A DNA stretch of 64,000 nucleotides from Neobacillus sp. FSL H8-0543 (lineage in GTDB: Bacteria > Bacillota > Bacilli > Bacillales > Cytobacillaceae). The position numbers were made by a program, and so were the translations under genes. Location of the stretch: positions 654,001-718,000 of the forward strand of contig NZ_CP151943.1 in NCBI RefSeq assembly GCF_038592905.1. Direction: 5' to 3'. Under the pieces are notes generated by a model. That model saw nothing but the letters and a program-made list of their open reading frames with translations. It had not been told where the DNA came from and did not search any database. Within the stretch, counting starts at the first letter, position 1, and every line of letters begins with the position of its first letter. This document shows, piece by piece, positions 26,299-36,207 of this stretch.

Positions 26299-27780
26299 TC
26301 AATCCTTAGGCGGTTGGCGGTAACGATTCCTTGGATGAACAATACTTGGTCGGAGTATTGAACCTGGAAATGCTCTGCGTATTACAATTTGCATAAATCC
26401 TTTTGGCTCAAAAGGAAGAAATGGCCATAAGTAAGGAATATTAAGTGCTCTAATATTGACAAGAAATAAAAACAACAAGGTTGAACCGATTATAAATCCT
26501 GGTGTATGGAAGATTGAAACGAGTATTACTAAACTCAATCTTGCTATTTTGTTAGCGACACTTAATTCATAGCTCGGTGTTGTAAATGAACCGATTCCAG
26601 CCACCGCAACATATAGAATTACTTCTGGAACAAATAACCCCACATCAATAGCTATTTGGCCAATTAATACCGCTGCAATCAAACCCATCGCTGTCGACAG
26701 TGGGGTAGGCGTATGAATAGCAGCAATTTTTAAAAATTCAAGTCCAAAATCGGCTAAAATGATTTGCAGGACAATTGGAATATTCGTCTGTTCATTTGGA
26801 CCAACAAAGGCTATTGCTTCTGGCAATAACGATGGCTCTAATACAAACAAAAGCCATAAAGGAAGTAAGAATATTGATGCTATAACACCTAAAAAACGTG
26901 ACCAACGCAGAAAAGTTCCCGATGTGGGGGATTCACGAAATTCTTCAGCATGTTGAATATGGTGAAAATATGTTGTTGGTGCAATAATAACACTTGGTGA
27001 GGTATCAACAAAAATAACAACATGACCCTCTAGTATATGAGCTGCCGCCACATCAGCACGTTCTGTATATCTTACTAATGGAAAAGGATTCCATCCTTGT
27101 TTGACAATAAATTCTTCAATGGTTTTATCTGCCATCGGAATCCCATCAATTTCAATCCCCTTAAGTTCTTTCCGAAGAATATTTACTAAATCAGGGTCTG
27201 CTATATCTTCTATATAACACAATGATACATCTGTCTTAGATCGCTCTCCTACTTTTAACATTTCAAAACGAAGTCGTTCATCGCGTATTCTTCTTCTTGT
27301 TAAACCTGTATTCATAATAATATTTTCTACATAGCCATCACGCGAACCTCTAATTACCTTTTCCGTATCTGGTTCTGCCGGTGTGCGTCCTGGGTAGCTT
27401 CTTACATCAACGGCTAGAGCTACATTGGAACCTTCGACGACTACAACAATTAAACCCGACAAAACCAAGTCGACCAATTCATCAAGTGTTTTAATCGGTT
27501 GGACAGATTGGTGAACCAAGCGATTTTCTACTACTTTAAAAATGTCCGCTGATAGTTTTTCGTGATCGTTTATTTCCACTAATTGTTCGACAAGTTCCAT
27601 GATAAACAGGGTGTCACATAATCCGTTAACATAATAAAAGTGAACGTCTTTCTTTAGGATTTTTAACTTTCTTACTCCCAAATCAAAGCTCACCCCGAGG
27701 CCAACGCGCTGTTTCATGTAATTTTCAGTTTCAGCTACTGATTCAGGTATCGGCCATTTTTGTTCATTACTTCTCGACAC
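26299..27780 (-). CDS. spoVAF: Stage V sporulation protein AF
   Basis: The 493-residue protein belongs to the GerA/GerAA spore germinant-receptor A-subunit family: a cytosolic N-terminal half with [20 protein letters not shown], then about five membrane helices ([20 protein letters not shown] and so on) and a basic tail. SpoVAF modulates dipicolinate release during germination. The GTG start follows AAAGGAGCGG and overlaps the spoVAEA stop. It is the last gene of the shortened spoVA operon. Confidence 0.94.
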   Translation of the reverse strand: MSRSNEQKWPIPESVAETENYMKQRVGLGVSFDLGVRKLKILKKDVHFYYVNGLCDTLFIMELVEQLVEINDHEKLSADIFKVVENRLVHQSVQPIKTLDELVDLVLSGLIVVVVEGSNVALAVDVRSYPGRTPAEPDTEKVIRGSRDGYVENIIMNTGLTRRRIRDERLRFEMLKVGERSKTDVSLCYIEDIADPDLVNILRKELKGIEIDGIPMADKTIEEFIVKQGWNPFPLVRYTERADVAAAHILEGHVVIFVDTSPSVIIAPTTYFHHIQHAEEFRESPTSGTFLRWSRFLGVIASIFLLPLWLLFVLEPSLLPEAIAFVGPNEQTNIPIVLQIILADFGLEFLKIAAIHTPTPLSTAMGLIAAVLIGQIAIDVGLFVPEVILYVAVAGIGSFTTPSYELSVANKIARLSLVILVSIFHTPGFIIGSTLLFLFLVNIRALNIPYLWPFLPFEPKGFMQIVIRRAFPGSILRPSIVHPRNRYRQPPKD

Positions 27781-28342
27781 GAAATCCGCTCCTTTCGAGT
27801 ATTAGTTCTACCGCTTTTTTCGTAATCGGTGCACCTCGTTCGTAGTGATCCCGCTGAGCCATTTTTCCGACATCGCCGATTCCCACAATAATTGGAACAT
27901 CCAATTCATCAAGGCAATAAACAGTGTCGCCATTTAACCTCCCGATTTCAAGCTCTGGTAATCCAAATTTGTCTACTCCATATGGAGTTAACTCACCATC
28001 CCTATCGATACATACATCTACCCTTGTCCACTCTGCCTGATGTGTTTTTGCTGCTACAGCAATAATCCCTAGAACTTCAATTTCCTCATGGTTTGCAACA
28101 TACTTTAACGCTCTTTCACCTGCACCCTCACCTTCAAGTCCGCTATCATCGAACATCACTAATACAGGATCATTTGCCGCCGCTTTTATTAAATCGACAA
28201 GTTCCGCCCCGGTTAGTACTGAGGGATTCCCTTGTGACATTGAAATACAGCGTCCGTTGATATCATGTGCAACACGTTCCACTGCTCTTTTTGCATACTC
28301 ATCACCATCAGTAATTAAAATGACTCGCCTCCGAGTGCTCAT
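27767..28342 (-). CDS. spoVAEA: Stage V sporulation protein AE, A-type (SpoVAEa)
   Basis: A 191-residue soluble protein ([20 protein letters not shown] at the start, then [20 protein letters not shown]) corresponding to SpoVAEa of the spoVA operon, located in the spore and linked to germination speed. I placed the start at 28342, eight bases after AAAGGA. The upstream open frame (to 28405) is the translation of a dispersed repeat and is not part of the gene. The usual upstream neighbours spoVAC, spoVAD and spoVAEb are absent. Confidence 0.92.
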   Translation of the reverse strand: MSTRRRVILITDGDEYAKRAVERVAHDINGRCISMSQGNPSVLTGAELVDLIKAAANDPVLVMFDDSGLEGEGAGERALKYVANHEEIEVLGIIAVAAKTHQAEWTRVDVCIDRDGELTPYGVDKFGLPELEIGRLNGDTVYCLDELDVPIIVGIGDVGKMAQRDHYERGAPITKKAVELILERSGFRVEK

Positions 28343-28360
28343 TTTTTGATGTCCTTTCAA

Positions 28361-28424
28361 TTGGAAAAGCGCAAGACGCCTGCTTATGACTCGAGCTGAT
28401 GGCATCTGGAGCTAGACAATTGTC
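28361..28424. repeat. Dispersed repeat remnant at the spoVA gap
   Basis: TTGGAAAAGCGCAAGACGCC, TGCTTATGACTCGAGC and TCTGGAGCTAGACAATTGTC are the recognisable parts of a second intergenic repeat type common in Bacillus (ends like GGAAAAGCG and GGAGCTAGACA). It lies exactly between spoVAB and spoVAEA. A related end (ATTGTCTAGCT) is at 48503-48523. Confidence 0.6.
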
Positions 28425-28430
28425 AAATTT

Positions 28431-28853
28431 TTAATGATGAACTAAATAAACCCATTGAAAGATAGACCCAAAAATTTTCCCTAAAACAATGGCCATAATT
28501 AATATAATTATCTTTCCATCGATTCCAAGTCTCTTCGCCAAAACTGGAAAAACATTTAAAACTTCAGTTAGGGCACCAGCAAGCATTCCATAGAAGATAC
28601 CTCCAGTTAATCCTAGGGGAATTAAAAAGAGGGAAGAAATCCCTAAAATCGGATCTCTTAGTGTTGCCATGGCGCCTGAAATGGCTCCTAATACCACAGC
28701 CCATTCATAGTAACGTATCATTTTCATTGTCTTTGACAACTGCGTCAGCCTAGGGATAATTCCTAGAACTGTTAAAAAGGCAACAAAACCCGAACCTACT
28801 GCTAATCCGCCTGCTAAACCTATAAATATGACACCTACTACTTTAATCGTCAT
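28431..28853 (-). CDS. spoVAB: Stage V sporulation protein AB
   Basis: A 140-residue protein with four or five membrane helices (VVGVIFIGLAGGLAVGSGFV at the start). SpoVAB is one of the membrane proteins needed for dipicolinic acid uptake into the forespore. The start overlaps the spoVAA stop, and the length equals the family norm. Confidence 0.93.
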   Translation of the reverse strand: MTIKVVGVIFIGLAGGLAVGSGFVAFLTVLGIIPRLTQLSKTMKMIRYYEWAVVLGAISGAMATLRDPILGISSLFLIPLGLTGGIFYGMLAGALTEVLNVFPVLAKRLGIDGKIIILIMAIVLGKIFGSIFQWVYLVHH

Positions 28854-29463
28854 TTATACGTTTCAAACTTTCTTTATTTTCATGTATGATTACATAATTA
28901 TCTAAATCCAGTTGATAGTTAAACATTTCTACTTCAAGCGGACTTGGTTCTTCATTAATTCTTTTTTTGAATACATGATTAAAGAATAAAACCATACCTA
29001 GACCTAACCCAATAGAGTAGGGAATCTGAAAGAGCCACGGCTTTGAATCCTTCACACCAGTGATAATGGTATAAAGCTTGGCTTGAACACTTTGCATACT
29101 CACATCATCATGAAAGTTCATAATGGCCATTGCAGAACCGAAGAATAATAAAAACCAAATTAAGAGAAAAAACGGGAACGACATTTGCTTATTCTTATTG
29201 ATCACTTCAATAATAGTTTGTGCGGGTCCAATTGATTGGACTTCCACTTCCTCAAACATAACAGTAATGGACCGGATGATTTTCATTACATCGATGATGA
29301 TAATGTTTTTATCTTCTGGGGTAACCTGATGGACGATTACCTTTTTCAAATCTGGTATTGTTGATTCGGGAGCAATAATTTGGGCAATATCCATTAAGTA
29401 AACTTTTTCTCTAGGTTTTGTAAGTACACGATTCCGCATGCGGATGTAGATTGTTTTTTCCAA
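28843..29463 (-). CDS. spoVAA: Stage V sporulation protein AA
   Basis: A 206-residue protein with a cytosolic N-terminal domain (IYIRMRNRVLTKPREKVYLM) and two membrane helices near 98-118 and 145-165. SpoVAA is the first gene of the spoVA operon, which acts in dipicolinate import during sporulation. I chose a TTG start at 29463, eight bases after GGGGAG; it yields 206 residues, the B. subtilis length. The longer frame to 29559 runs through the sigF terminator region. Confidence 0.9.
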   Translation of the reverse strand: MEKTIYIRMRNRVLTKPREKVYLMDIAQIIAPESTIPDLKKVIVHQVTPEDKNIIIIDVMKIIRSITVMFEEVEVQSIGPAQTIIEVINKNKQMSFPFFLLIWFLLFFGSAMAIMNFHDDVSMQSVQAKLYTIITGVKDSKPWLFQIPYSIGLGLGMVLFFNHVFKKRINEEPSPLEVEMFNYQLDLDNYVIIHENKESLKRINDD

Positions 29464-29500
29464 AACATTCACTCCCCACACATTGATTTCCTTGTATAAA

Positions 29501-29507
29501 TAGTATG
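29501..29507 (-). promoter_or_regulatory. Possible sigma-G -10 element of spoVAA
   Basis: CATACTA on the minus strand is a perfect sigma-G -10 hexamer-like motif, 38 bases ahead of the spoVAA TTG start. The -35 partner (TCATGA-like) is weak, so only the -10 is marked. Confidence 0.45.
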
Positions 29508-29559
29508 GTTCATAAACTCCCCATTCATGATAGCCAAAAATTGGTAGGATTTTTCCCAT

Positions 29560-29597
29560 AAAAAAAGACCGTTGGATTAGAGATCCATACGGTCTTT
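29560..29597 (-). terminator. Terminator of the spoIIA operon
   Basis: AAAGACCGT and ACGGTCTTT pair around a 16-base loop, followed on the minus strand by TTTTTTT. The sigF stop codon lies in the loop. Confidence 0.85.
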
Positions 29598-30335
29598 CAT
29601 TGTCTGAAGAATTTTCTTTTCAAGTCTTGATACCTGTACTTGGGAAATCCCAAGCCTTTGGGCCACTTCGGATTGCGTTTGATCCTTATAGTATCGTAAA
29701 TAAACAATTAGTCGCTCGCGTTCATCTAATTCACGAATGGCTTCTTTTAGTGCAATCTTATCAAACCATTTGCCTTCATTGCCATCATCAATTTGATCGA
29801 GCAAGGTAATTGGATCTCCATCATTTTCATAAACCGTTTCATGAATAGATGAAGGAGTTCTGCTTGCTTCTTGAGCAAGAATGACATCCTCGGGAGATAG
29901 CTCCAGATGTGCTGAAATTTCATTAACAGTCGGAATTCTACCATACGTCTTCGATAACTCATCTTTAGCTTTTCTAATTTTGTTCCCCATTTCCTTTAGA
30001 GAACGGCTTACTTTAACGGTTCCATCATCACGAATAAACCTTTGAATTTCACCAATAATCATTGGCACTGCATAGGTTGAGAACTTAACATCATAAGACA
30101 GATCAAACTTATCGACTGACTTCAATAATCCAATACAGCCAATTTGGAAAAGATCATCAGGATCATAACCCCTATTTAGAAAACGTTGGACAACAGACCA
30201 GACAAGGCGCATATTTTTCTCGACAATTAAATCTCTTGCCGACTGGTCTCCGTCTTGGCTTTTTTTGATAAGTTCTTTTACTTCATTGTCTTTTAAATAC
30301 GGTTGACTTTTTTCGTTTTTGACCTCCACATCCAT
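29577..30335 (-). CDS. sigF: RNA polymerase sigma-F factor
   Basis: The 252-residue sporulation sigma factor carries region 2 (NMRLVWSVVQRFLNRGYDPD), RFSTYAVP-like region 2.4 (KFSTYAVPMIIGEIQRFIRD) and region 4 (YLRYYKDQTQSEVAQRLGIS). It drives the first forespore-specific transcription. ATG 30335 follows GGAG by eight bases; a TTG at 30341 is less well placed. It is the third gene of spoIIAA-spoIIAB-sigF. Confidence 0.97.
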   Translation of the reverse strand: MDVEVKNEKSQPYLKDNEVKELIKKSQDGDQSARDLIVEKNMRLVWSVVQRFLNRGYDPDDLFQIGCIGLLKSVDKFDLSYDVKFSTYAVPMIIGEIQRFIRDDGTVKVSRSLKEMGNKIRKAKDELSKTYGRIPTVNEISAHLELSPEDVILAQEASRTPSSIHETVYENDGDPITLLDQIDDGNEGKWFDKIALKEAIRELDERERLIVYLRYYKDQTQSEVAQRLGISQVQVSRLEKKILQTMKDRMDL

Positions 30336-30347
30336 CGGCAAGTCTCC

Positions 30348-30788
30348 TTAATTGCACAGCATTTTGCGGGTTTGTAAATGCTTTTTTAATCTTACTTCGG
30401 TTCCTTTACCTGGCTGTGAATGAACCTCTAACTCATCCATGAAATTTTCCATGATGGTGAACCCCATACCAGATCTCTCTAAATCTGGTTTTGTTGTAAA
30501 TAATGGCTGGCGAGCTTCTTCCACATCAGCAATTCCTAATCCAGTATCCTTGATGGATAAATCCACTAATCCATCTTCGATGGTAACCTGGATGTAGACA
30601 ATCCCATTTGGATCATTTTCATATCCATGGATAATTGAATTAGTTACTGCTTCAGAGACAACTGTTTTTATTTCAGTTAACTCATCCATCGTTGGATCAA
30701 GTTGAGCAATAAAGGCAGCGACGGTGACACGTGCAAATGATTCATTTTGACTTAAAGCGCTGAATTGAAGATTCATTTGATTCTTCAT
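30348..30788 (-). CDS. spoIIAB: Anti-sigma-F factor and kinase SpoIIAB
   Basis: A 146-residue GHKL-type serine kinase with the N box [13 protein letters not shown], the G1 box DTGLGI and the G2-type [16 protein letters not shown]. It holds sigma-F inactive and phosphorylates SpoIIAA. GGGGGTGG precedes the ATG. It lies between spoIIAA and sigF with gaps of three and 12 bases. Confidence 0.97.
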   Translation of the reverse strand: MKNQMNLQFSALSQNESFARVTVAAFIAQLDPTMDELTEIKTVVSEAVTNSIIHGYENDPNGIVYIQVTIEDGLVDLSIKDTGLGIADVEEARQPLFTTKPDLERSGMGFTIMENFMDELEVHSQPGKGTEVRLKKHLQTRKMLCN

Positions 30789-30791
30789 TTT

Positions 30792-31142
30792 TCAGGCCAC
30801 CCCCAATCTTTGCAATGCAAACTCTTCTGTCGGTTCAAGTTTTAGGATTTTAAACAACCCCGACATATCGAATAATCGTTGTATTGCAGGGGAAATTGCA
30901 CAAACAACCATTTCGCCGTGCACCTGCTTTATTTGCTTATATCTTCCAATAATGACACCTAATCCAGAGCTATCCATAAAAGATAGATCTTCTAAATTTA
31001 AAACTATATGACGAATATCATTTCTTTCAATTGCATTAGTAGCTTTTTCACGAAGTTCATCGGCGGTATGATGATCCAATTCACCACTTAATCGAATGCA
31101 TAACACATCTTGTTTTATTTCAATATCAATGTTAAGACTCAC
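30792..31142 (-). CDS. spoIIAA: Anti-sigma-F factor antagonist SpoIIAA
   Basis: A 116-residue STAS-domain protein. The regulatory serine is S58 in FMDSSGLGV, the same number as in B. subtilis. Unphosphorylated SpoIIAA releases sigma-F from SpoIIAB; the phosphatase SpoIIE is encoded elsewhere. The start is GTG at 31142, nine bases after GGAGG. A sigma-H promoter lies immediately upstream. Confidence 0.97.
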   Translation of the reverse strand: MSLNIDIEIKQDVLCIRLSGELDHHTADELREKATNAIERNDIRHIVLNLEDLSFMDSSGLGVIIGRYKQIKQVHGEMVVCAISPAIQRLFDMSGLFKILKLEPTEEFALQRLGVA

Positions 31143-31175
31143 TATTCCTGTCCTCCTTCAACTGGTATAGTGAGT

Positions 31176-31205
31176 CAATTCGTTACAGCTACAAGCATTT
31201 CCTTC
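31176..31205 (-). promoter_or_regulatory. Predicted sigma-H promoter of spoIIA
   Basis: On the minus strand GAAGGAAAT, 12 bases, then AACGAATTG. This fits the sigma-H pattern RnAGGAwWW-N11/12-RnnGAATWW with one mismatch, 34 bases ahead of spoIIAA, where the known sigma-H/Spo0A promoter of the operon lies in B. subtilis. Confidence 0.75.
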
Positions 31206-31329
31206 TATCAAGACAAAAGAAGTTGATATTTGCTAAAAATAGTTGGATTTCGACAAACCTATTGAGTTGCTTACACTTATCTATTTGTCTGCTTCAGCAC
31301 CTAGTCCCTCGAGTTCGCTTCAGCTTTTC

Positions 31330-32499
31330 TTATTTCCCTGCTTTTGTAAACATTCCAAAGGAGCGTTTATAGAGTGTATACCAGCCTGCTTCTTTTACAT
31401 CACTTTTTGCTACCAGTTCACTCTCAAGTACCACTTGACCACCTTTTATTAGCTTAATGGTACCAACCTTATCTCCTTTTTTAATAGGAGCATCTAGATT
31501 CTTATTTAGATTGATTTTTTGCTCTACATCTACTGTTTTTTCACCCTTTTTTGTCAGTAAGGACAGGGGCTCACTTGTAACGGCTTCAACTGTTTTTTCT
31601 TTTCCCTTGCTAACTTTTGCTAGACCAATTGCTTGATTACGTTTAAACATCGGATGTGTTTGGTATTGGTTAAAAGCAAAATTTAGCATTTTTGTCACTT
31701 GTGCATTTCTTTCTTTTGAGGTTGGCGCACCAAATACAACCGCAATTACACGCATTCCATCCTTTTCTGCTGTTGCGGTTAAGCAATATTTCGCTTCAGC
31801 TGTAAATCCGGTTTTCAGTCCATCTACTCCAGGATAGAAACGTACTAATTTATTCGTATTTACGAGCCAGAATTTTTTATCAGTATCTTCACGGAGATAC
31901 GCTTCATACATGCCTGTAAACTTTGTTATGTCCTCATATTTTAATAGTTCTTTTGCCATAATAGCCATATCATGAGCTGTACTAAAATGGCCGCTGCTTG
32001 GCAGGCCAGTAGTATTCTTAAAGAATGAATCCTTTAATCCTAATTCCTTTGCTTTTTCATTCATCATTTCAACAAAAGCCTCTTCAGAGCCTCCAATTCT
32101 TTCAGCCATTGCTACAGAGGCGTCATTACCTGAGCCAATAGCAATTCCTTGGAGCATCTGCTTTGTTGTCATTTGTTCTCCCGGCTCAAGGAAAATTTGC
32201 GACCCGCCCATAGAGGCAGCGTACTCACTTGTAGATATTTTTTCATCCCAAGTAAGTTTCCCCTTATCAATTGCCTCCATTATTAATAGCATTGTCATGA
32301 TTTTTGTCATACTGGCTGGCGGCAGTTGCTCATTGCTATTTTTCTCATAAAGAACTTCCCCAGTATCACGCTCAATTAAAATAGCTGATTTAACATTGTT
32401 AGTAATATCGGCGCTCTTTTTTTCTTCTGCAGATGCGGCTGGAATCCATAAACTTGTAATTAACAAGAATATAACTAGTAAAGAGACATATCGTTTCAT
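31330..32499 (-). CDS. dacF: D-alanyl-D-alanine carboxypeptidase DacF
   Basis: A 389-residue low-molecular-weight penicillin-binding protein with a signal peptide (about 1-24, ending ASA). The motifs are SMTK (S63, K66), SGN (123-125) and KTG (229-231). The C-terminal domain ends in an amphipathic membrane anchor (GWYTLYKRSFGMFTKAGK). DacF is made in the forespore and affects cortex cross-linking. GGAGGG precedes the ATG. It lies directly upstream of spoIIAA, as in B. subtilis, and shows no terminator of its own, so read-through into spoIIA is possible. Confidence 0.95.
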   Translation of the reverse strand: MKRYVSLLVIFLLITSLWIPAASAEEKKSADITNNVKSAILIERDTGEVLYEKNSNEQLPPASMTKIMTMLLIMEAIDKGKLTWDEKISTSEYAASMGGSQIFLEPGEQMTTKQMLQGIAIGSGNDASVAMAERIGGSEEAFVEMMNEKAKELGLKDSFFKNTTGLPSSGHFSTAHDMAIMAKELLKYEDITKFTGMYEAYLREDTDKKFWLVNTNKLVRFYPGVDGLKTGFTAEAKYCLTATAEKDGMRVIAVVFGAPTSKERNAQVTKMLNFAFNQYQTHPMFKRNQAIGLAKVSKGKEKTVEAVTSEPLSLLTKKGEKTVDVEQKINLNKNLDAPIKKGDKVGTIKLIKGGQVVLESELVAKSDVKEAGWYTLYKRSFGMFTKAGK

Positions 32500-32580
32500 T
32501 CACATAACCCTCCATTCTTTATACGTTTCATTTTTTCCAAATCTACCAACTTTATACAGATATTTCCTCTAATAAATAAT

Positions 32581-32612
32581 AAAAAGTCCAGGAATTTATC
32601 CTGGACTTTTTT
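32581..32612 (-). terminator. Terminator of deoB-pupG-pdp
   Basis: AAAAGTCCAGGA and TCCTGGACTTTT make a perfect stem with a 5-base loop, ten bases after the pdp stop, with T runs on both sides. Confidence 0.9.
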
Positions 32613-32621
32613 ACACTTATT

Positions 32622-33926
32622 TTATTCAGTGATTTCTTCATGAATAAGAATTGGTGCATCTACCTTTATTGATGACAATTTAATGTTTTCATAAAGCTTT
32701 TCTTTTACATTGCTAACGTCTTCAAAGTTACTATAAATCGTTACTAAGGATTCACCCTTTGCCACTTGATCACCGATCTTTTTCCTTAGAACAAGACCCA
32801 CCGCTAAATCAATAATCGATTCTTTTGTAGCTCTGCCTGCCCCTAAAATCATTGCAGCTGTTCCTACTTCATCAGCAACAATTTCGGATACATATCCATC
32901 TTCTTTTGCTTCAAGTTCAAATGTAAATTGGGCTTGCGGCATTTTAGAAGGATCATCAACAATAGAAGCATCTCCGCCCTGGGAGCTTAAAAAGACTTTA
33001 AATTTTTCAAGTGCGGAACCATTTTTAATAACATTTTCAAGCATAGAACGTGCTTCTGCTAATGAATTGGCCTTTTCGGCAAGATAAACCATGTGACTTC
33101 CAAGCGTTAAACAAAGCTCTGTTAAGTCCTCAGGACCCTCTCCCTTTAAGGTATCAATCGCTTCTTTCACTTCTAGTGCGTTTCCAATTGCAAAACCAAG
33201 CGGCTGACTCATATCAGAAATAACTGCCATTGTTCTTCTTCCAACGTTATTTCCAATCCCTACCATCGCTTTGGCTAATTCTCTTGAGTCATCAAGTGTC
33301 TTCATGAATGCACCAGCACCGGTTTTTACATCAAGAACAATCGCATCAGCACCGGCAGCAATTTTTTTACTCATGATAGAGCTCGCGATCAGTGGAATAC
33401 TATCCACGGTTGCTGTCACATCTCTTAGAGAATAGAGCTTTTTGTCAGCTGGCGTTAAGTTACCACTTTGACCAATGACTGCAATTTTATTTTTATTTAC
33501 CAAGTCAATAAATTCCTCATTCTCAATTTCAACATGAAACCCTTTAACTGCCTCTAATTTGTCAATTGTTCCGCCTGTATGCCCAAGACCTCGCCCTGAC
33601 ATTTTCGCAACCGGTACATCAAGTGCAGCAACTAGTGGTCCCAGTACGAGGGTTGTTGTATCGCCGACCCCGCCAGTAGAATGTTTATCGACTTTAATCC
33701 CTTCAATATCAGATAGATTAATTTGATCTCCCGATTCCACCATAGCCAAGGTTAAATCTGCACGTTCTTTTTCAGTCATCCCTTTAAAAAAGATTGCCAT
33801 TGTTAATGCACTTACTTGATAATCTGGGATTGAACCGTCTGTGTATCCATTAATAATGAATTTAATTTCATCTGTTGTTAGTTCATACCCGTCTCTTTTT
33901 TTCTCAATTAAGTCAACCATTCTCAT
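32622..33926 (-). CDS. pdp: Pyrimidine-nucleoside phosphorylase
   Basis: The 434-residue enzyme cleaves uridine and thymidine-type nucleosides with phosphate to base and (deoxy)ribose 1-phosphate. The signature [19 protein letters not shown] (near 108-126), the phosphate site [18 protein letters not shown] and the C-terminal [20 protein letters not shown] are clear. GGTGATAAAAG precedes ATG 33926. It is the last gene of the nucleoside salvage operon deoB-pupG-pdp. Confidence 0.96.
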   Translation of the reverse strand: MRMVDLIEKKRDGYELTTDEIKFIINGYTDGSIPDYQVSALTMAIFFKGMTEKERADLTLAMVESGDQINLSDIEGIKVDKHSTGGVGDTTTLVLGPLVAALDVPVAKMSGRGLGHTGGTIDKLEAVKGFHVEIENEEFIDLVNKNKIAVIGQSGNLTPADKKLYSLRDVTATVDSIPLIASSIMSKKIAAGADAIVLDVKTGAGAFMKTLDDSRELAKAMVGIGNNVGRRTMAVISDMSQPLGFAIGNALEVKEAIDTLKGEGPEDLTELCLTLGSHMVYLAEKANSLAEARSMLENVIKNGSALEKFKVFLSSQGGDASIVDDPSKMPQAQFTFELEAKEDGYVSEIVADEVGTAAMILGAGRATKESIIDLAVGLVLRKKIGDQVAKGESLVTIYSNFEDVSNVKEKLYENIKLSSIKVDAPILIHEEITE

Positions 33927-33962
33927 CTTTTATCACCACTCTATTAGATTAAAAACCAGAAA

Positions 33963-34784
33963 TTAATTCGCGATACTTTTAACTATTTCCTTTATGTATA
34001 AAAGGAAATCTGCTTTTACTCTTTCTGTTGTCTCAATAACTTCATCATGGGTTAAAGGCTGATCCAGGATTCCTGCTGCCATATTAGAAATACAGGAAAT
34101 ACCAAGAACCTTCATTCCGCCATGGCGAGCAACAATTACCTCAGGCACTGTTGACATCCCAACAGCATCACCGCCAAGTACTCTTACCATTCTTACTTCT
34201 GCAGGTGTTTCATACACAGGTCCAGGATTTCCAAAATAGACCCCTTCTTTTACATTAATGTTTAATTTTGCTGCTATTTCTTTTGCTGCAATCTGCAATT
34301 CTCTCGTATATGCCTCAGACATATCTGGGAATCTTACTCCAAGCTTAGAGTCATTAGGGCCAATTAAAGGGTTCGTTCCCATAAAATTAATATGGTCGGT
34401 TATAATCATTAAATCGCCTGCCTCAAAGCTTTCATTCACGCCGCCTGCTGCATTGGTCACAATTAACTTACCTACTCCTAGCTCTCTCATAACCCGGACA
34501 GGGAAAGTCACCTTATCCATACTATAGCCTTCGTAGTAATGGAATCGGCCTTGCATCGCAACTACTTCTACTCCATTTAGTAAACCAAACACAAGTTGTC
34601 CTGCATGGCCTTCCACTGTAGAAATAGGGAAATCTGGAATTTCGTTATAAGGTATTTTAACAGGATTTTCAATTTCATCCGCTAAGACACCTAAACCTGA
34701 GCCTAAAATAAGACCGATTGATGGTTGATTTGCATACTTAGTTTTTAAAAAGTCTGCAGCATTTTTAATTTTTTCAGTATTCAT
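33963..34784 (-). CDS. pupG: Purine-nucleoside phosphorylase I
   Basis: The 273-residue PNP of the trimeric (guanosine/inosine) class has [43 protein letters not shown] and [19 protein letters not shown]. It releases the purine base and (deoxy)ribose 1-phosphate, the substrate of the neighbouring phosphopentomutase. ATG 34784 lies seven bases after AAGGGG; TTG 34790 is closer and less likely. It is eight bases after the deoB stop region. Confidence 0.95.
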   Translation of the reverse strand: MNTEKIKNAADFLKTKYANQPSIGLILGSGLGVLADEIENPVKIPYNEIPDFPISTVEGHAGQLVFGLLNGVEVVAMQGRFHYYEGYSMDKVTFPVRVMRELGVGKLIVTNAAGGVNESFEAGDLMIITDHINFMGTNPLIGPNDSKLGVRFPDMSEAYTRELQIAAKEIAAKLNINVKEGVYFGNPGPVYETPAEVRMVRVLGGDAVGMSTVPEVIVARHGGMKVLGISCISNMAAGILDQPLTHDEVIETTERVKADFLLYIKEIVKSIAN

Positions 34785-34797
34785 AGTCAATCCCCTT

Positions 34798-35982
34798 CTA
34801 TTTCATTTCTGCAAGAAAGCTTTTTCCATAATTAGGAAGTTTTACATTGAAGTTATCAGCAACGGCAGCACCAATGTCCGCAAAAGTTTCCCTAATTGGC
34901 AGTTTTTTTCCTTCTTGCATTCCTTTTGAATAGACAATCAGCGGTACATATTCACGTGTATGATCCGTTCCAGGTGCAACTGGATCATTTCCATGATCGG
35001 CAGTAATAATTAACAGATCATCTTCTTTTAGTTTTGCGAATACTTCTGGCAAACGGGCATCATATTCCTCTAGTGCTTTTCCGTAGCCTTCTGGGTCGCG
35101 ACGGTGTCCATAAAGGGCATCAAAGTCCACTAGATTTAAAAAGCTTATACCTGTAAAGTCCATATCTAATGTCTCGACTAATTTATCCATTCCATCCATA
35201 TTAGAGACCGTTCTTAACGACTTTGTAATACCTTCTCCATCATAAATATCGGAGATTTTTCCAATGGCAATTACATCAAAGCCTGAATCTTTTAATTCAC
35301 TCAATACTGTACGATCAAATGGCTTTAAGGCATAGTCATGACGGTTTGAAGTTCGTTTAAAGTTACCGGGTTTGCCTAAAAATGGTCTAGCAATTACCCG
35401 CCCGACCATATATTTTTCATCTAGAGTCAGTTCACGAGCAATTTTACAAATCTTATATTGTTCCTCGATTGGAATAATTTCTTCATGTGCTGCAATTTGA
35501 AGGACAGAATCAGCTGAAGTATAAACAATCAGTGCTCCTGTTTTCATGTGCTCTTCCCCAAGCTCGTCAAGAATTTCAGTCCCGCTAGCAGGTTTATTTC
35601 CAATAATTTTTCTTCCTGTTCGGTTTTCTAATTCCGTGACAAGCTCTTCAGGGAATCCATCAGGGAAAACACGGAAAGGAGTTTGAATATTTAAGCCCAT
35701 TATCTCCCAATGCCCAGTCATTGTATCTTTCCCGTTTGAAGCTTCCATCATTTTAGTATAGACAGCTAATGGCTTTTCCGCTTTTTCAATTCCTTTAATT
35801 TCACGAATATTGCTTAATCCCAATTTCCCCATGTTAGGCATGTTAAGGCCATTCATTTTTTCAGCAATATGACCCAGTGTGTCTGCACCTAAGTCGCCAA
35901 ATTTTTCTGCATCAGGCGCTTCACCAATACCAACCGAATCCATGACAACAAGAAAAATTCGTTTATATGTATTTGTAGACAT
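34798..35982 (-). CDS. deoB: Phosphopentomutase
   Basis: The 394-residue alkaline-phosphatase-superfamily enzyme converts (deoxy)ribose 1-phosphate to the 5-phosphate. Metal and catalytic sites are visible: [14 protein letters not shown] (D15), the nucleophilic threonine region [13 protein letters not shown], and TADHGNDP near the end. It heads the deoB-pupG-pdp operon. GGAGGAT precedes the ATG. An inverted repeat about 110 bases upstream may be the operator. Confidence 0.96.
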   Translation of the reverse strand: MSTNTYKRIFLVVMDSVGIGEAPDAEKFGDLGADTLGHIAEKMNGLNMPNMGKLGLSNIREIKGIEKAEKPLAVYTKMMEASNGKDTMTGHWEIMGLNIQTPFRVFPDGFPEELVTELENRTGRKIIGNKPASGTEILDELGEEHMKTGALIVYTSADSVLQIAAHEEIIPIEEQYKICKIARELTLDEKYMVGRVIARPFLGKPGNFKRTSNRHDYALKPFDRTVLSELKDSGFDVIAIGKISDIYDGEGITKSLRTVSNMDGMDKLVETLDMDFTGISFLNLVDFDALYGHRRDPEGYGKALEEYDARLPEVFAKLKEDDLLIITADHGNDPVAPGTDHTREYVPLIVYSKGMQEGKKLPIRETFADIGAAVADNFNVKLPNYGKSFLAEMK

Positions 35983-36090
35983 TCGAGCATCCTCCTTTTT
36001 CTATACCAACGTTTAAAAATAATAGAAACAATCCACAAGGAATATGATTCCCTCTTTTGATTTTGTTATGAAACTTAATTCTGAAATTAC

Positions 36091-36104
36091 GTCAGAGGTC
36101 TGAC
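36091..36104. promoter_or_regulatory. Perfect palindrome upstream of deoB
   Basis: GTCAGAGGTCTGAC is a 6-2-6 inverted repeat, 109 bases upstream of the deoB start. Its shape (GTC-N-GA around a centre) is reminiscent of GntR/FadR-type operators, but no regulator gene is next to it. It could control the nucleoside operon. Confidence 0.4.
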
Positions 36105-36139
36105 ATCTCTATTTTACTAAATGATTTGAGAAATACAAG

Positions 36140-36170
36140 AAAAAGCTGCCTGAAATTTAGGCAGCTTTTT
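36140..36170 (-). terminator. Terminator after xerD
   Basis: AAAAGCTGCCT and AGGCAGCTTTT make a perfect 11-bp stem with a 7-base loop, about 40 bases after the xerD stop on the minus strand. Confidence 0.85.
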
Positions 36171-36207
36171 GACTTTTTTATCTTTCACAAAAAAATCTAC
36201 TATTCTA

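Noticed and set aside
28343..28405. N-terminal extension of SpoVAEa
   Set aside because: It is a translation of the dispersed repeat; AAAGGA sits right before ATG 28342.
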